DNA of 44,736 bases, taken from NCBI GenBank assembly GCA_023663725.1, contig JAMPGX010000002.1:262224-306959 (forward strand), read 5' to 3'. The notes beneath the pieces are model-generated. The model worked only from the letters and a program-made list of their open reading frames with translations, did no database searches and had not been told where the DNA came from. Shown in pieces: positions 32,403 to 42,614 of the stretch. Within the stretch, counting starts at the first letter, position 1; every line of letters starts with the position of its first letter. The DNA comes from a bacterium (GTDB lineage Bacteria > Bacillota > Clostridia > Lachnospirales > Lachnospiraceae). A program made the position numbers and the translations under genes.

Positions 32403-33413
32403 ATGGCAAATAACGCGTACGGTATCGACCTTGGTACCAACAACATTAAAATCTACAGCAAAAACGATGACAAGATCATGGTTGAAAAAAATATGATTGC
32501 CATTGAAAATAAAAACGTACTTTTTGCCTATGGAGATTCCGCTTTTGAAATGTATGAGAAAGCGCCTGCAAATATTCATATTTCTTATCCGCTGTCCAAT
32601 GGAGTTATTGCGGATATTAAAAATATGGAGACGTTGATTCGTTATTTTATCAGCGACATCCAGAGAGGAAAGAGTCTGCCTGCGGATTATTTCATTGCCG
32701 TTCCCACGGATGTAACAGAGGTAGAAAAGAGGGCTTTCTATGATCTGGTCAGAGATGCCAATATGAAAGCCCGCAAGATTATGGTGGTGGAGAAAGCCGT
32801 GGCGGACGGTCTGGGAATGGATATTGACGTGAAGAACTCTCAGGGTGTTATCGTTGTAAACGTAGGCTTTGAAACTACGGAGATCTCCATCTTATCGTTG
32901 GGCGGCATTGTCCTCAGCAGATTGATCAAGGTGGGCGGCATCAAGTTTGACGAAGCGATTCGGGCTGCGGTCCGCAGGGAATTCAGCCTGATTATCGGCG
33001 GCAAGACAGCGGAATCGGTGAAGATTTCCCTGTCTCAGCTGGAGGCGGACAAGCAGGGGGCCGTGGTCTATGGGCGGGACATTGTGACTGGTCTTCCCGT
33101 GGAGCGCGAAATCCCCACCAAGCTGGTAGTAGACTGTCTGGAGGAACATTTTAACACAATTGTAGACAATGTGAAGGTGATATTGGAGAGAACCCCTCCT
33201 GAGTTAGCGGCGGATATCTACCGTCACGGCATCTATCTTACCGGTGGAGCATCCCAGACCAGCCATCTGGCTGAAAGGATGAATCAGGGAACGGGACTGA
33301 GGGTAAATGTCTCCGAGAATCCGATGACCAGCGTAGCGGTGGGCTTATCTAAGATCATTAAAGAAGACAACTATAAAACCGTAGCGTATGCGATTGAAGG
33401 GATGAGTAAATGA
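32403..33413 (+). CDS. mreB: rod shape-determining protein MreB/Mbl
   Basis: Bacterial actin that organises lateral wall synthesis. 336 residues with actin-fold motifs: GIDLGTNNIKIY (phosphate 1), VVNVGFETTEISIL (phosphate 2), YLTGGASQTSHLAERM (adenosine) and the VEKAVADGLGMDI connect region. ATG 32403 follows AAAGGGG; an in-frame TTG 24 bases upstream is less likely. It overlaps mreC by 4 bases (ATGA). Confidence 0.93.
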   Translation: MANNAYGIDLGTNNIKIYSKNDDKIMVEKNMIAIENKNVLFAYGDSAFEMYEKAPANIHISYPLSNGVIADIKNMETLIRYFISDIQRGKSLPADYFIAVPTDVTEVEKRAFYDLVRDANMKARKIMVVEKAVADGLGMDIDVKNSQGVIVVNVGFETTEISILSLGGIVLSRLIKVGGIKFDEAIRAAVRREFSLIIGGKTAESVKISLSQLEADKQGAVVYGRDIVTGLPVEREIPTKLVVDCLEEHFNTIVDNVKVILERTPPELAADIYRHGIYLTGGASQTSHLAERMNQGTGLRVNVSENPMTSVAVGLSKIIKEDNYKTVAYAIEGMSK

Positions 33414-34288
33414 GCCCGATCATTAAGAAAAAAGGGGAGAAATTTACAATACCCAGTAAATATCTCCTTTTTGCTTTAACCTGTCTGTGTACTGTGCTGA
33501 TGGCATTGACCTTCAGCACGGATGTTTTTAACCGACCGCTAAATACGGCTGTCGGTTATGTGGTGGTACCCTTTCAACAGGGAATCAGCAAGATGGGCAG
33601 TTGGCTTTCCAACCGCAAGGACGAGCTGGTACAGATTCGCCAGCTTTTGGAAGAAAATGTTAAATTACAGCAGCAGTTGGATGAAGTAATAGTGGAAAAC
33701 ACTCAACTTCAGCAGGATAAATCCGAGTTGAGTCGGCTGAGGGAATTGTATCAATTGGATGATCAATATGATGAGTATCGAAAAGTGGGGGCCCGTATCA
33801 TTGCTCGCGACAGTGGAAACTGGTATTCCTCCTTTATCATCGACAAGGGGGCGGACGATGGCTTGCAGATCGATATGAATGTGATTGCCAGCGGCGGTTT
33901 GGTGGGCCGTATCAGTGAAGTCGGTCCGAGCTGGGCCAGAGTGACCTCCATCATATCTGATAATTCCAATGTGTCCGCCAAGACGCTGAGCTCCTCCGAC
34001 ACAATGACAGTAGCCGGAGATTTGAAAACCATGCAGGATGGCGTGATTCGTTTCAGCCAATTAATCGACAGCCAGGATGGGGTGGCTGTGGGAGACAAGG
34101 TGGTCACTTCTCATATCAGCGATAAATATCTGCCCAATATTTTGATTGGCACGATACATACGATCAACAGAGATTCCAACAATCTGACGAAGTCAGGATA
34201 TGTGACACCCGCGGTTGATTTTGAACATCTGGAGGAGATACTGGTGATTATGGATATGAAGTGGCAGATGGGAGATGAAGATGCTTAG
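33410..34288 (+). CDS. mreC: rod shape-determining protein MreC
   Basis: A membrane-anchored extracytoplasmic scaffold of the elongasome. A single N-terminal transmembrane helix (residues 17-35, YLLFALTCLCTVLMALTFS) is followed by a coiled coil (about 60-110: QIRQLLEENVKLQQQLDEVI) and the beta-barrel domain with ARIIARDSGNWYSSFIIDKG and the VGRISEVGPSWARVTSIISD motif. 292 residues. Confidence 0.95.
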   Translation: MSPIIKKKGEKFTIPSKYLLFALTCLCTVLMALTFSTDVFNRPLNTAVGYVVVPFQQGISKMGSWLSNRKDELVQIRQLLEENVKLQQQLDEVIVENTQLQQDKSELSRLRELYQLDDQYDEYRKVGARIIARDSGNWYSSFIIDKGADDGLQIDMNVIASGGLVGRISEVGPSWARVTSIISDNSNVSAKTLSSSDTMTVAGDLKTMQDGVIRFSQLIDSQDGVAVGDKVVTSHISDKYLPNILIGTIHTINRDSNNLTKSGYVTPAVDFEHLEEILVIMDMKWQMGDEDA

Positions 34289-34799
34289 AAAAATAACCGT
34301 AGCCTTCCTGATTCTCGTATGCTTTCTCCTGCAGACGACGCTGTTCCAAAGCCTGACATTTGCGGGGATTGCTCCCAATCTGTTGATTGTGTTGACATCG
34401 GCTTTCGGATTTATGCGCGGGGAGAAGGAGGGGTTGCTGATCGGCTTTTTTTCAGGATTGCTCTGCGATATTTTCTTTGCGGATATCCTTGGTTTTTATG
34501 CGCTGGTATATATGTATATTGGCTTTTTGAATGGGAAATTCTGTAAGATTTTTTACCCTGAGGATATTAAGCTCCCGCTGGCTCTGATCACGATCAGCGA
34601 TCTGTCTTTTGGCGTCATCTGTTATGTGCTTATGTTTCTGCTTCGTGGCAAGTTGGATTTTTTGTTTTATCTGCGGTCAGTGATTCTGCCGGAGGCGATC
34701 TATACAATAGTCGTAACCTGTATCCTCTATCCGTTGGCCCTGTATGTTAACAACCGGTTGGAGGCATTTGAGAGAAAGAGAGCGAAGAAATTTGTTTGA
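34281..34799 (+). CDS. mreD: rod shape-determining protein MreD
   Basis: About 172 residues, five or six hydrophobic helices, with the typical LFQSLTFAGIAPNLLIVLTS and GLLIGFFSGLLCDIF motifs. GGGAG (34270-34274) is correctly spaced for ATG 34281; the in-frame ATG 34275 abuts it. Overlaps mreC by 8 bases and the PBP2 gene by 8 bases, implying tight coupling. Confidence 0.93.
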   Translation: MLRKITVAFLILVCFLLQTTLFQSLTFAGIAPNLLIVLTSAFGFMRGEKEGLLIGFFSGLLCDIFFADILGFYALVYMYIGFLNGKFCKIFYPEDIKLPLALITISDLSFGVICYVLMFLLRGKLDFLFYLRSVILPEAIYTIVVTCILYPLALYVNNRLEAFERKRAKKFV

Positions 34800-37665
34800 T
34801 AAGCTGAAGGAAAATATCATCATCTTTTTCACCAGCAGGCTGACGCTTATGACATTCGGCTTTATTTTGCTGGGAGGAATACTGATCTATCGCTGTTTTG
34901 TCCTGCAGATTGTGCACGGTCAGGAGTATCTTGATGACTTCATGCTCAAGACGGAGAAGACAAGGGACATCGCCAGCTCAAGGGGGAGCATCAGAGATTG
35001 CAACGGCAATGTCCTGGCCTACGACGAGCTGGCCTATTCCGTGAAAATAGAGGATGTATACGAAAAGAGCTCCAACAAGAACAAGGAGCTCAATACCACG
35101 ATCTACAGACTGATACAGATGATTGAAAAAAATGGCGATCACATCATCACCGATTTCAATATTGTGCTGGACGAGCAGGGCAATTATACATACAATGTGT
35201 CAGGAACCAGACTACTGCGTTTTCTGGCGGATGTTTACGGACATACGTTGATCGATGATCTGAAGGAGGAGGAGAGGACTGCTACCCCTCAGGAGGTTCT
35301 GAATTATCTGGGCAAAAGATTTGCTATTGGCAGGTATGCCGTGGAGGGGGATAGCAAGAGCGAATTTCTGGTGGGGGAGGGCTATACGCCGGAGGAATTC
35401 CTGAAGATGATGAATATACGGTACGCCATGAATCTCACCAGCTTCCGCAAATACATCGGCACCACAGTGGCCAAGGATATCAATGAGAGAACGGTTGCCG
35501 TCATCATGGAGAACAATTATCAGCTGGACGGTGTATCCATCGTTGAGGACACGGTGCGCAGATACAATAACAGTGAGTATTTTGCTCATATTCTGGGCTA
35601 CACGGGTAAGATCGACTCAGATGAGCTGACTGACCTCAACGCGCAGGATATGGAAAACGGCGGCACCGGTGAGCGCTACAACAGCAATGATGTGGTAGGC
35701 AAGAGCGGCATTGAGAAATCAATGGAAGCTGTGCTTCAGGGCACAAAGGGCTCTGAGACGGTGTGCGTGGACAATATGGGAAAGGTGATCAGTATTCTGG
35801 AGCGCCAGGAGGCGCAGGCGGGCAACGACGTGTATCTGACGATTGACAGCGACGTACAGATTGCTTTTTATCAGATACTGGAACAGCATATTGCAGGTAT
35901 CATTGCCGATAAGATAATCAATGCGAAGGAAGCGCCTGCAACGACGAGTGGAGATATCAAGATTCCTATCTATGATGTATATTTTGCGACAATCAATAAC
36001 AATGTCATAGATATTACCCGTTTTACGGAGGACATCTCGGGGGAGACAGAGCGCACCGTTCACGACAGATATCTGGAATACAGAGATAAGGTATATGCGC
36101 GTCTACGGGAGGAGTTACAGGAGAAAAAGACTCCCTACAATAAGCTGACACTGGAATATCAGGTCTATCAGCTCTACATCGTCAACAATGTCCTGAGAGG
36201 GAGTATTCTCGACACGGAACTGATCGATGCAAAGGATCCCGTACAGGTGGCCTGGTCTGAGGACGAAGTGATCAGCCTGAATGAATATCTGACGCACTGC
36301 ATCTCTGAGAACTGGATAGATGTGGACAAGCTGAAGATGGATCAGCAATATGCGGATTCCTCAGAGATATATGACAAAATCTGTGACTATATTTTTGACG
36401 CGCTCGATCGGAGTCTGGAATTCCAGAAGCGCATCTATCGGTTCATGATCAAGAACGACGTGATCAGTGGGAAACAGATCTGCAAGATCCTCTGTGAGCA
36501 GGGAGCTATCGAGATTCCGCAGGAGGATGTGGACAAGCTGTACGACGGTTCACTGTCCGCCTATCAGTTTATGATGAACCGGATCACTCATCTGGATATC
36601 ACGCCGGCTCAACTGGCGATGGACCCCTGCAATGGCTCTGTCGTCATGACCAATGTGCGCACGGGAGACGTACTGGCCCTGGTGTCCTATCCTGGCTACG
36701 ACAACAACAAGATGGCCAATTCTGTGGATCCGCAGTACTATAACAAGCTATTGATGGACAAGACCAGTCCGATGCTGAACTATGCCACCCAGTATGCGGC
36801 GGCGCCCGGCTCCACATTTAAGATGGTATCCTCCACGGCGGCGCTCCTGGAGGGAGAGATCACGCTCAGCAGCAAGATCAACTGTACCGGAGCTTACACC
36901 CAGGTGACACCGTCTCCCAGGTGCTGGAGGCACAGCGGGCATGGCTCTTTGAATCTGACTGCGGCGATTCAGAATTCCTGCAACTTCTTTTTCTACGATA
37001 TGGGCTATCGTTTTGCTACTGGGAGCGGCAGCTATAATGCACAGGAGGGTCTGGATATATTGGCCAAATATGCCGAGCTGTACGGCCTGACAGAAAAATC
37101 CGGTGTGGAGATTGAAGAATCCCAGCCCTCTGTCTCCGATGAGCTTCCCATACCATCAGCTATCGGACAGGGTACCAACAGCTTCACTGCCGTGGGACTG
37201 ACCCGCTATGTGGCGACTGTGGCAAATGGGGGGGATTGTTACAATTTGACTCTGCTTGATCATGTACAGGACAAGGAGGGCGAGATACTGATGGAGCAGA
37301 TTCCGGTACTCCGCAATACGGTGGATATGCCGGTAGAATACTGGAATGCCATTCGTCTGGGACTTCGCAGGGTGATTGAGGGCAAGAGCTATTTCAACGG
37401 CCTTGCCGTACAGGTGGCCGGCAAGACCGGTACGGCACAGCAGATATCCTCACGTCCCAATCATGCGCTTTTTGTTGGATACGCGCCCTACGACAGTCCG
37501 GAGATCGCCATCACGGTGAGGATTCCCTTTGGCTATTCCTCCGACTATGCGGCTCAGACGACCAAGGATCTGATTTCGTATTATTATGGGCTGGAGCCTG
37601 TGGAGGATATTATCGACGGCATGGCCAGCACACCGGATGCGGGTGTGACAATCAATGAAATTTAG
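34792..37665 (+). CDS. mrdA: penicillin-binding protein 2 (class B transpeptidase), unusually long
   Basis: Peptidoglycan transpeptidase of the elongasome, partner of RodA and MreBCD. One N-terminal transmembrane helix (MTFGFILLGGILIYRCFVLQIV) and dimerisation domain with SSRGSIRDCNGNVLAYDE. Catalytic motifs: Ser674-x-x-Lys (PGSTFKMVSS), Ser729-Cys-Asn (QNSCNFFFYD) and Lys878-Thr-Gly (VAGKTGTAQQ). Between LTIDSDVQIAFYQILEQHI and CNGSVVMTNVRTGDVLALVS, where E. coli PBP2 has only a few residues, there is an insert of about 230 mostly helical residues, giving 957 residues in all. I use TTG 34792; ATG 34744 is in frame but deep in mreD and lacks an RBS. Confidence 0.93.
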   Translation: MFDKLKENIIIFFTSRLTLMTFGFILLGGILIYRCFVLQIVHGQEYLDDFMLKTEKTRDIASSRGSIRDCNGNVLAYDELAYSVKIEDVYEKSSNKNKELNTTIYRLIQMIEKNGDHIITDFNIVLDEQGNYTYNVSGTRLLRFLADVYGHTLIDDLKEEERTATPQEVLNYLGKRFAIGRYAVEGDSKSEFLVGEGYTPEEFLKMMNIRYAMNLTSFRKYIGTTVAKDINERTVAVIMENNYQLDGVSIVEDTVRRYNNSEYFAHILGYTGKIDSDELTDLNAQDMENGGTGERYNSNDVVGKSGIEKSMEAVLQGTKGSETVCVDNMGKVISILERQEAQAGNDVYLTIDSDVQIAFYQILEQHIAGIIADKIINAKEAPATTSGDIKIPIYDVYFATINNNVIDITRFTEDISGETERTVHDRYLEYRDKVYARLREELQEKKTPYNKLTLEYQVYQLYIVNNVLRGSILDTELIDAKDPVQVAWSEDEVISLNEYLTHCISENWIDVDKLKMDQQYADSSEIYDKICDYIFDALDRSLEFQKRIYRFMIKNDVISGKQICKILCEQGAIEIPQEDVDKLYDGSLSAYQFMMNRITHLDITPAQLAMDPCNGSVVMTNVRTGDVLALVSYPGYDNNKMANSVDPQYYNKLLMDKTSPMLNYATQYAAAPGSTFKMVSSTAALLEGEITLSSKINCTGAYTQVTPSPRCWRHSGHGSLNLTAAIQNSCNFFFYDMGYRFATGSGSYNAQEGLDILAKYAELYGLTEKSGVEIEESQPSVSDELPIPSAIGQGTNSFTAVGLTRYVATVANGGDCYNLTLLDHVQDKEGEILMEQIPVLRNTVDMPVEYWNAIRLGLRRVIEGKSYFNGLAVQVAGKTGTAQQISSRPNHALFVGYAPYDSPEIAITVRIPFGYSSDYAAQTTKDLISYYYGLEPVEDIIDGMASTPDAGVTINEI

Positions 37666-37685
37666 TTGGTTAAGGAGAGATGACA

Positions 37686-38357
37686 GTGAAAGATGCAGTG
37701 ATGATCAAAAGTTATCAAAACGGTATCAATCTGATTCTGCGGGAGGATGTCTCCTTTGAGGAGCTCCTTCAGGAGCTGTCCGCCAAATTTCAGAGCTCCC
37801 GCGGCTTTTTTGGTAACGCTGATGTAGCGCTTTCCTATGAGGGACGCAAGCTTGAGCAGGGACAGGAGATTGCCCTGGTGGAGGCCATCCGCCAGTCCAG
37901 CGATCTGAATCTGGTCTGTATTGTAGGAAAAGACGAGGAGACTAACCGACGCTATATCAAGGCAATTCAGAAGGTGCAGAAGAAGCTGCCTCTTGGAAGC
38001 GAAGGACAGCTCCATAAGGGATCTCTGAAAAACAGCGAGGTTCTGGAGACGGAGAGCAGCATTATCATACTGGGCGATGTGTATCCTGGCAGCGCGGTGA
38101 TCTCTCCCAAAAATATTATCATTTTGGGAGGACTGTATGGGGAAGCCTATGCGGGGACAGACGGCAGCGAAGGAATCTATGTGGCAGCGCTTGAAATGGA
38201 GCCGGAAAGATTAAAAATCGGCGATTTCAAATATAAGGGTAACGACAAACAGACAAAGTGGGGGATACGCGCTAAGGTACAGCCGAAAATTGCATATGTG
38301 AAAAACGATAAGATAGTCATGGAACCGCTTACCAAGGAGATACTGGACACCTTTTAG
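37686..38357 (+). CDS. minC: septum site-determining protein MinC
   Basis: FtsZ-assembly inhibitor that, with MinD, blocks polar division. The N-terminal domain (residues 1-105) is followed by the right-handed beta-helix C-terminal domain with VLETESSIIILGDVYPGSAVISPKNIIILGGLYGEAYAG and RLKIGDFKYKG. AAGGAG (37672-37677) is 8 bases before GTG 37686, but only 2 before the in-frame ATG 37680; either is possible. Confidence 0.92.
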   Translation: MKDAVMIKSYQNGINLILREDVSFEELLQELSAKFQSSRGFFGNADVALSYEGRKLEQGQEIALVEAIRQSSDLNLVCIVGKDEETNRRYIKAIQKVQKKLPLGSEGQLHKGSLKNSEVLETESSIIILGDVYPGSAVISPKNIIILGGLYGEAYAGTDGSEGIYVAALEMEPERLKIGDFKYKGNDKQTKWGIRAKVQPKIAYVKNDKIVMEPLTKEILDTF

Positions 38358-38432
38358 GCATATTTCATGTCTTAATGAAATGGGTTCGGGCGACGATTAT
38401 GAGTGCCGAAGCTACGGCAGAATGGAGGAAGT

Positions 38433-39224
38433 ATGAGCGAAGTAATTGTCGTCACATCAGGTAAAGGCGGTGTGGGTAAGACCACCACATCTGCAAACGT
38501 TGGAACCGGTCTGGCCAAAGCGGGAAAGAAAGTATGCCTCATTGATACCGATATCGGCCTGCGCAATCTGGACGTGGTTATGGGCCTTGAGAACCGAATC
38601 GTGTACAATCTGGTGGATGTGGTGGAGGGGAGTTGCCGTGTGAAGCAGGCTTTAATCCGGGATAAGCGCAATCCGGGACTGTATCTGATGCCGTCCGCCC
38701 AGACCAGGGATAAGAGCGCCGTCACGCCTGGCCAGATGATCAAGGTGATTGACCATCTAAAGGAGCAGTTTGACTATATTATCCTGGACTGTCCGGCTGG
38801 TATCGAGCAGGGCTTCCAGAATGCCATCGCCGGAGCAGACCGTGCGCTTGTGGTAACCACCCCCGAAGTGTCCGCTATTCGGGATGCAGATCGAATCATC
38901 GGACTGCTGGAGGCCAACGGCTTTCAGAAGATGGATCTGATTATCAATCGGTTGCGCATGGACATGGTGCGAAAGGGCGATATGATGTCCGCTGCGGATG
39001 TAGTGGATATACTGGCCGTACCGCTGATCGGCATTGTCCCCGATGACGAGAACGTAGTCATCAGCACTAATCAGGGAGAACCGCTGGTTGGCACCAGCAC
39101 TCCGGCGGGAATGGCATATCATAACGTATGCCAGCGTGTGCTTGGCAGGGAGGTTCCCTTTCTAAATATGGAAAAAAGCATATCCTTCTGGACGCGGGTG
39201 AGTGGAATTTTCCATAAGGTATGA
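38433..39224 (+). CDS. minD: septum site-determining ATPase MinD
   Basis: Membrane-cycling ATPase of the Min system. Deviant Walker A VVTSGKGGVGKTTTSANVG at the N-terminus, DIGLRNLDVVMGLENR, Walker B-like YIILDCPAGIEQGF, and a C-terminal amphipathic membrane helix (SISFWTRVSGIFHKV). 263 residues; GGAGGA precedes ATG 38433. The frame is open ten codons upstream without an RBS. Confidence 0.96.
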   Translation: MSEVIVVTSGKGGVGKTTTSANVGTGLAKAGKKVCLIDTDIGLRNLDVVMGLENRIVYNLVDVVEGSCRVKQALIRDKRNPGLYLMPSAQTRDKSAVTPGQMIKVIDHLKEQFDYIILDCPAGIEQGFQNAIAGADRALVVTTPEVSAIRDADRIIGLLEANGFQKMDLIINRLRMDMVRKGDMMSAADVVDILAVPLIGIVPDDENVVISTNQGEPLVGTSTPAGMAYHNVCQRVLGREVPFLNMEKSISFWTRVSGIFHKV

Positions 39225-39242
39225 GAGGGGGCGGGCTAAATC

Positions 39243-39512
39243 TTGAGACATTTTTTTGGAAAAAAGAGCTCTCGCGAGGTTGCCCGGGACAGACTGAGAA
39301 TTCTGTTGATTTCCGACAGAGTTAACTGTTCTCCGGAGATGATGGAGCTCATCAAGACGGATATTGCCAAGGTGATATCCAAATACATGAAGATTGATAC
39401 GGCTAATATGGATATTCAGATCAGCAAGATGGGTATTCAGGGTAAGAAGGGTATGCGCAATCCGGTGCTGAGTGCCAGCATTCCCATTCTGGATCTGAAT
39501 AAGCAGACATAG
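39243..39512 (+). CDS. minE: cell division topological specificity factor MinE
   Basis: Stimulates MinD ATPase and drives Min oscillation. 89 residues: N-terminal membrane-targeting segment (LRHFFGKKSS), MinD-binding segment AARDRLRILLISDRVN-like (here VARDRLRILLISDRVNCSP), and the dimerisation domain IDTANMDIQIS. Start codon is TTG. Presence of MinE rather than only DivIVA is common in Clostridia. Confidence 0.92.
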   Translation: MRHFFGKKSSREVARDRLRILLISDRVNCSPEMMELIKTDIAKVISKYMKIDTANMDIQISKMGIQGKKGMRNPVLSASIPILDLNKQT

Positions 39513-39568
39513 CCGGACTGGATTATACCCGGAGGCGGGTACAGGGAAGTATTTTACATGAGGATTGA

Positions 39569-40693
39569 ATGCAAATGTTTAATAAAGGTTATCGAATCAG
39601 GAATTACGACTTTAAATTAATTCTGCTGATTCTGGCGCTTTCCACCGTCGGTGTTTTCGCGGTGGGAAGCGCACAGCAGTCGGTGCAGCAGAAACAGCTG
39701 ATAGGGGTAATTGCCGGAACCTTTCTGATGGTGGTGATCTCCCTGTTGGATTACACAGTTTTACTGAAGCTGTACTGGCTGATGTACCTTGGGAATTTAG
39801 TACTGCTTTTACTGGTGCGTTATTTTGGAGAAGAGACAAAAGGCGCGCAGCGCTGGTTTCAGATACCTGGAGGGTTTCGTTTTCAACCGTCAGAAACAGC
39901 AAAAATTTTGTTGATTTTATTCTTCGCACAGTTTATTATGAAACATATAGAGAAGTTTAATACCTTTCGGATTATTGCTCTGTGCGTCGCGCTGATTGCC
40001 GCCCCCTGGTATCTGATCTACGAGCAGCCTGATCTGTCTACCAGCATTGTGATGATCGCCTTATTCTGTATTATCATGTTTGCGGGCGGGCTGAATTTTA
40101 AGGTGATCTTTGCTGTATTGGCCGTAGCCATACCAGCGCTTGCGCTTTTTGTGGCACTGGCTATACAGCCGGACAGCATAGTGAGCGAGGCGCTGACAGG
40201 TAACCAACGCCAGCGTATTCTGGCATTCATTTATCCTGAGCAGTATGAGACCACCACTGCCTATCAACAGCTGAACTCTGTGATGGCTATTGGCTCTGGC
40301 ATGTTGGATGGCAAAGGATATATGAACAACGAGATCACTTCCGTGAAAAACGGCAATTTTATCTCAGAGGCCCAGACCGACTTCATCTTTGCTGTGATTG
40401 GCGAGGAGTTCGGCTTTAAGGGGAGTCTTGTCGTGATAATGCTGGAGATGCTGATTACGCTGGAATGTATCCATGTGGCACGCAGAGCCAGGGATCCGGC
40501 GGGAAGAATCATTGCTGCCAGCATGGGAGGTTTGGTGGGGGTCCAGGCATTTATCAATATCGGAGTGGCAACTTTCATACTGCCCACAACCGGTTTGACT
40601 CTGCCCTTTGTGAGTTATGGCTTGACTTCTCTGATGAGTTTATTTATTGGAATGGGATTTGTGCTAAATGTACGCTTACAGGCCACAAGATGA
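39569..40693 (+). CDS. rodA: SEDS-family peptidoglycan glycosyltransferase RodA/FtsW
   Basis: Polymerises lipid II during elongation with PBP2. 374 residues, about ten hydrophobic helices. Family motifs: [34 protein letters not shown] (catalytic Asp region), [19 protein letters not shown] and the C-terminal [20 protein letters not shown]. Position beside mre, mrdA and min favours RodA over FtsW. ATG 39569 and ATG 39575 are both possible. Confidence 0.92.
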   Translation: MQMFNKGYRIRNYDFKLILLILALSTVGVFAVGSAQQSVQQKQLIGVIAGTFLMVVISLLDYTVLLKLYWLMYLGNLVLLLLVRYFGEETKGAQRWFQIPGGFRFQPSETAKILLILFFAQFIMKHIEKFNTFRIIALCVALIAAPWYLIYEQPDLSTSIVMIALFCIIMFAGGLNFKVIFAVLAVAIPALALFVALAIQPDSIVSEALTGNQRQRILAFIYPEQYETTTAYQQLNSVMAIGSGMLDGKGYMNNEITSVKNGNFISEAQTDFIFAVIGEEFGFKGSLVVIMLEMLITLECIHVARRARDPAGRIIAASMGGLVGVQAFINIGVATFILPTTGLTLPFVSYGLTSLMSLFIGMGFVLNVRLQATR

Positions 40694-40718
40694 AAGCTTT
40701 AGAGAGAGGGGTATTGGC

Positions 40719-41114
40719 ATGAATATTGCACTCATTGCACACGACGCGAAGAAAAAATTGATGCAGAATTTTTGCATCGCATATCGAGGGATACTGAATA
40801 AAAATGATCTGTATGCCACCGGCACCACCGGCAGGCTGATTGAAGAGGTGACGAACCTGAACATACATAAGTTCCTTGCCGGTCACCTGGGGGGAGAGCA
40901 GCAGATAGGCGCACAGATCGAGCACAATCAGATGGATCTGGTGATTTTTCTGCGGGATCCGCTGACTCCGAAATCCCATGAGCCAGATGTGAACAATGTG
41001 GTAAAGCTGTGTGATATGCACAATATACCGCTGGCAACCAATCTGGCGACGGCGGAGCTGTTGATAAAGTCCTTAGACAGAGGAGATCTTGAGTGGCGTG
41101 AAATGTACAAGTAA
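40719..41114 (+). CDS. mgsA: methylglyoxal synthase
   Basis: Converts dihydroxyacetone phosphate to methylglyoxal, a bypass that frees phosphate. 131 residues: [17 protein letters not shown] with the substrate-binding His, [42 protein letters not shown] with the catalytic Asp region, and [22 protein letters not shown] precedes ATG 40719. Its 3' end overlaps the next gene by 26 bases. Placement after rodA recurs in Clostridia. Confidence 0.94.
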   Translation: MNIALIAHDAKKKLMQNFCIAYRGILNKNDLYATGTTGRLIEEVTNLNIHKFLAGHLGGEQQIGAQIEHNQMDLVIFLRDPLTPKSHEPDVNNVVKLCDMHNIPLATNLATAELLIKSLDRGDLEWREMYK

Positions 41115-42090
41115 TGGCAGGATTAAAATAGTTGTTACACTTCTTGTCTCAGTGATGGTTCTGGGCTGTATCGGCTGTGGAAAAAGCACCTGGGACATGC
41201 CCTATGACCCGGACGCTGTTGTCAGCGGATTCAATGTGATCAGCAGACAGAACAGTAAGGCTGCGCATACTTTTGCCGAGAATCTGTGTGTGGTGACAGA
41301 GAATGTCACAAATGATGAGACCGTGGATATGACCAAGGCTGAAGCGGCAATTCTGTTTGGGTTGAATGACAATGAGGTGCTCTATGCCAAGAATGCCCAT
41401 GAGAAGCTACATCCGGCCAGTCTGACCAAGGTGATGACAGCGCTGGTGGCATTGAAATATGGCAGTATTGACCAGGTCCTGACGGCTTCCAATGCAGTAA
41501 CTATCACAGAGACTGGAGCTACTCTGTGCGGCCTGAAGCCAGGAGATAACATGACGCTGAATCAGGCGTTGTATGTACTGCTCCTGCAGAGCGCCAATGA
41601 TGCCGCTATGCTGATCGCGGATAACATAGGCGGCAGTGTGGATAGATTTGTCGAGCTGATGAATCAGGAAGCTCTTGAGCTTGGCGCTACCAACACACAT
41701 TTTATGAATCCGCACGGACTGACGCAGGAGGAGCATTACACGACGGCATATGATCTCTACCTGATCTTCAACGAGGCGCTAAAATACGAGAAATTCAACG
41801 AAATTATACAGACGAACAGTTATGAGGCCACCTACAGTGACTCTGCGGGAGCCGTCAAGACCCTCAGCGTCCAGACCTCCAATCTGTTTTTGCGTGGGAA
41901 CTATAAGGCTCCTGACAATATCACTGTGATCGGCGGCAAGACAGGTACCACCAACGCCGCCAAGAGCTGCCTGATGGTGCTTTCCAGGGATGCAGGAGGT
42001 TCTCCGTATATTTCTGTTATTCTGAAAGCGGAGACACGAGATACGGTCTATGAAGAAATGATAGATTTATTGGGCGAAATACAGAATTAA
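41089..42090 (+). CDS. serine-type D-Ala-D-Ala carboxypeptidase lipoprotein
   Basis: An extracytoplasmic PBP5-family (S11) enzyme that trims stem-peptide D-alanine. The N-terminus is a lipoprotein-like signal ([20 protein letters not shown]). Catalytic motifs: [14 protein letters not shown] (SxxK), [13 protein letters not shown] (SxN) and [14 protein letters not shown] (KTG). 333 residues from TTG 41089, which follows GAGGAG by only 3 bases; GTG 41098 is an alternative. The beta-lactamase-like C-terminal extra domain of longer PBP5 proteins is absent. Confidence 0.9.
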   Translation: MSGVKCTSNGRIKIVVTLLVSVMVLGCIGCGKSTWDMPYDPDAVVSGFNVISRQNSKAAHTFAENLCVVTENVTNDETVDMTKAEAAILFGLNDNEVLYAKNAHEKLHPASLTKVMTALVALKYGSIDQVLTASNAVTITETGATLCGLKPGDNMTLNQALYVLLLQSANDAAMLIADNIGGSVDRFVELMNQEALELGATNTHFMNPHGLTQEEHYTTAYDLYLIFNEALKYEKFNEIIQTNSYEATYSDSAGAVKTLSVQTSNLFLRGNYKAPDNITVIGGKTGTTNAAKSCLMVLSRDAGGSPYISVILKAETRDTVYEEMIDLLGEIQN

Positions 42091-42093
42091 AGG

Positions 42094-42122
42094 TTGTTTT
42101 TTAGCCTGAGATAAATTATAAT
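42094..42122 (+). promoter_or_regulatory. promoter of the small P-loop gene
   Basis: TTGTTT (42094-42099), 17-base spacer, perfect TATAAT (42117-42122), starting 3 bases after the carboxypeptidase stop. The gene ATG follows 39 bases later. Confidence 0.65.
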
Positions 42123-42160
42123 AATTGTAGTTCTAAAAATTTACTTTAGGAGGGTTACCA

Positions 42161-42580
42161 ATGGTTCAGCTGATTGTAGGCAATAAGGGTAAGGGAAAGA
42201 CAAAGCACTTGTTAGATAAGGTAAACAGCGAAGTGAAAAACATTACGGGAAATATTGTTTACCTGGATAAAAGCACCAAGCATATGTATGAGCTTAATAA
42301 TAAGGTCCGATTGATTGATGTATCTCAGTTTATGATTGAGAATTACAGCGAGTTCATAGGTTTTGTCAGCGGGATCATCTCGCAGGATCATGATTTGCAG
42401 CAGATGTATTTCGACAGCTTTCTTAAGATTTCCTGCCTTGAGGACAGTGACATCACAGATGTGATAGTCAAGCTGAATAAAATCAGTGATTCCACAGGCG
42501 TAGACTTTATTCTGAGCGTATCCAGAGATGAGAGCGGGCTGCCTGAAGCGGTTAAAAAGAATATTCTTATCTCCCTGTAA
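42161..42580 (+). CDS. small P-loop NTP-binding protein, function unknown
   Basis: A 139-residue protein with an N-terminal Walker A (VGNKGKGKTKHLL) and a strand resembling Walker B late in the sequence (VDFILSVSRDE). Similar proteins in Lachnospiraceae have been named 'twitching motility protein PilT', but this is too short to be PilT. AGGAGG lies 7 bases before the ATG. It is bracketed by its own promoter and terminator, so it is probably a single-gene transcript. Confidence 0.65.
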   Translation: MVQLIVGNKGKGKTKHLLDKVNSEVKNITGNIVYLDKSTKHMYELNNKVRLIDVSQFMIENYSEFIGFVSGIISQDHDLQQMYFDSFLKISCLEDSDITDVIVKLNKISDSTGVDFILSVSRDESGLPEAVKKNILISL

Positions 42581-42614
42581 GCGGGAATGATCAGCAACAG
42601 ACAATGAATGGACG

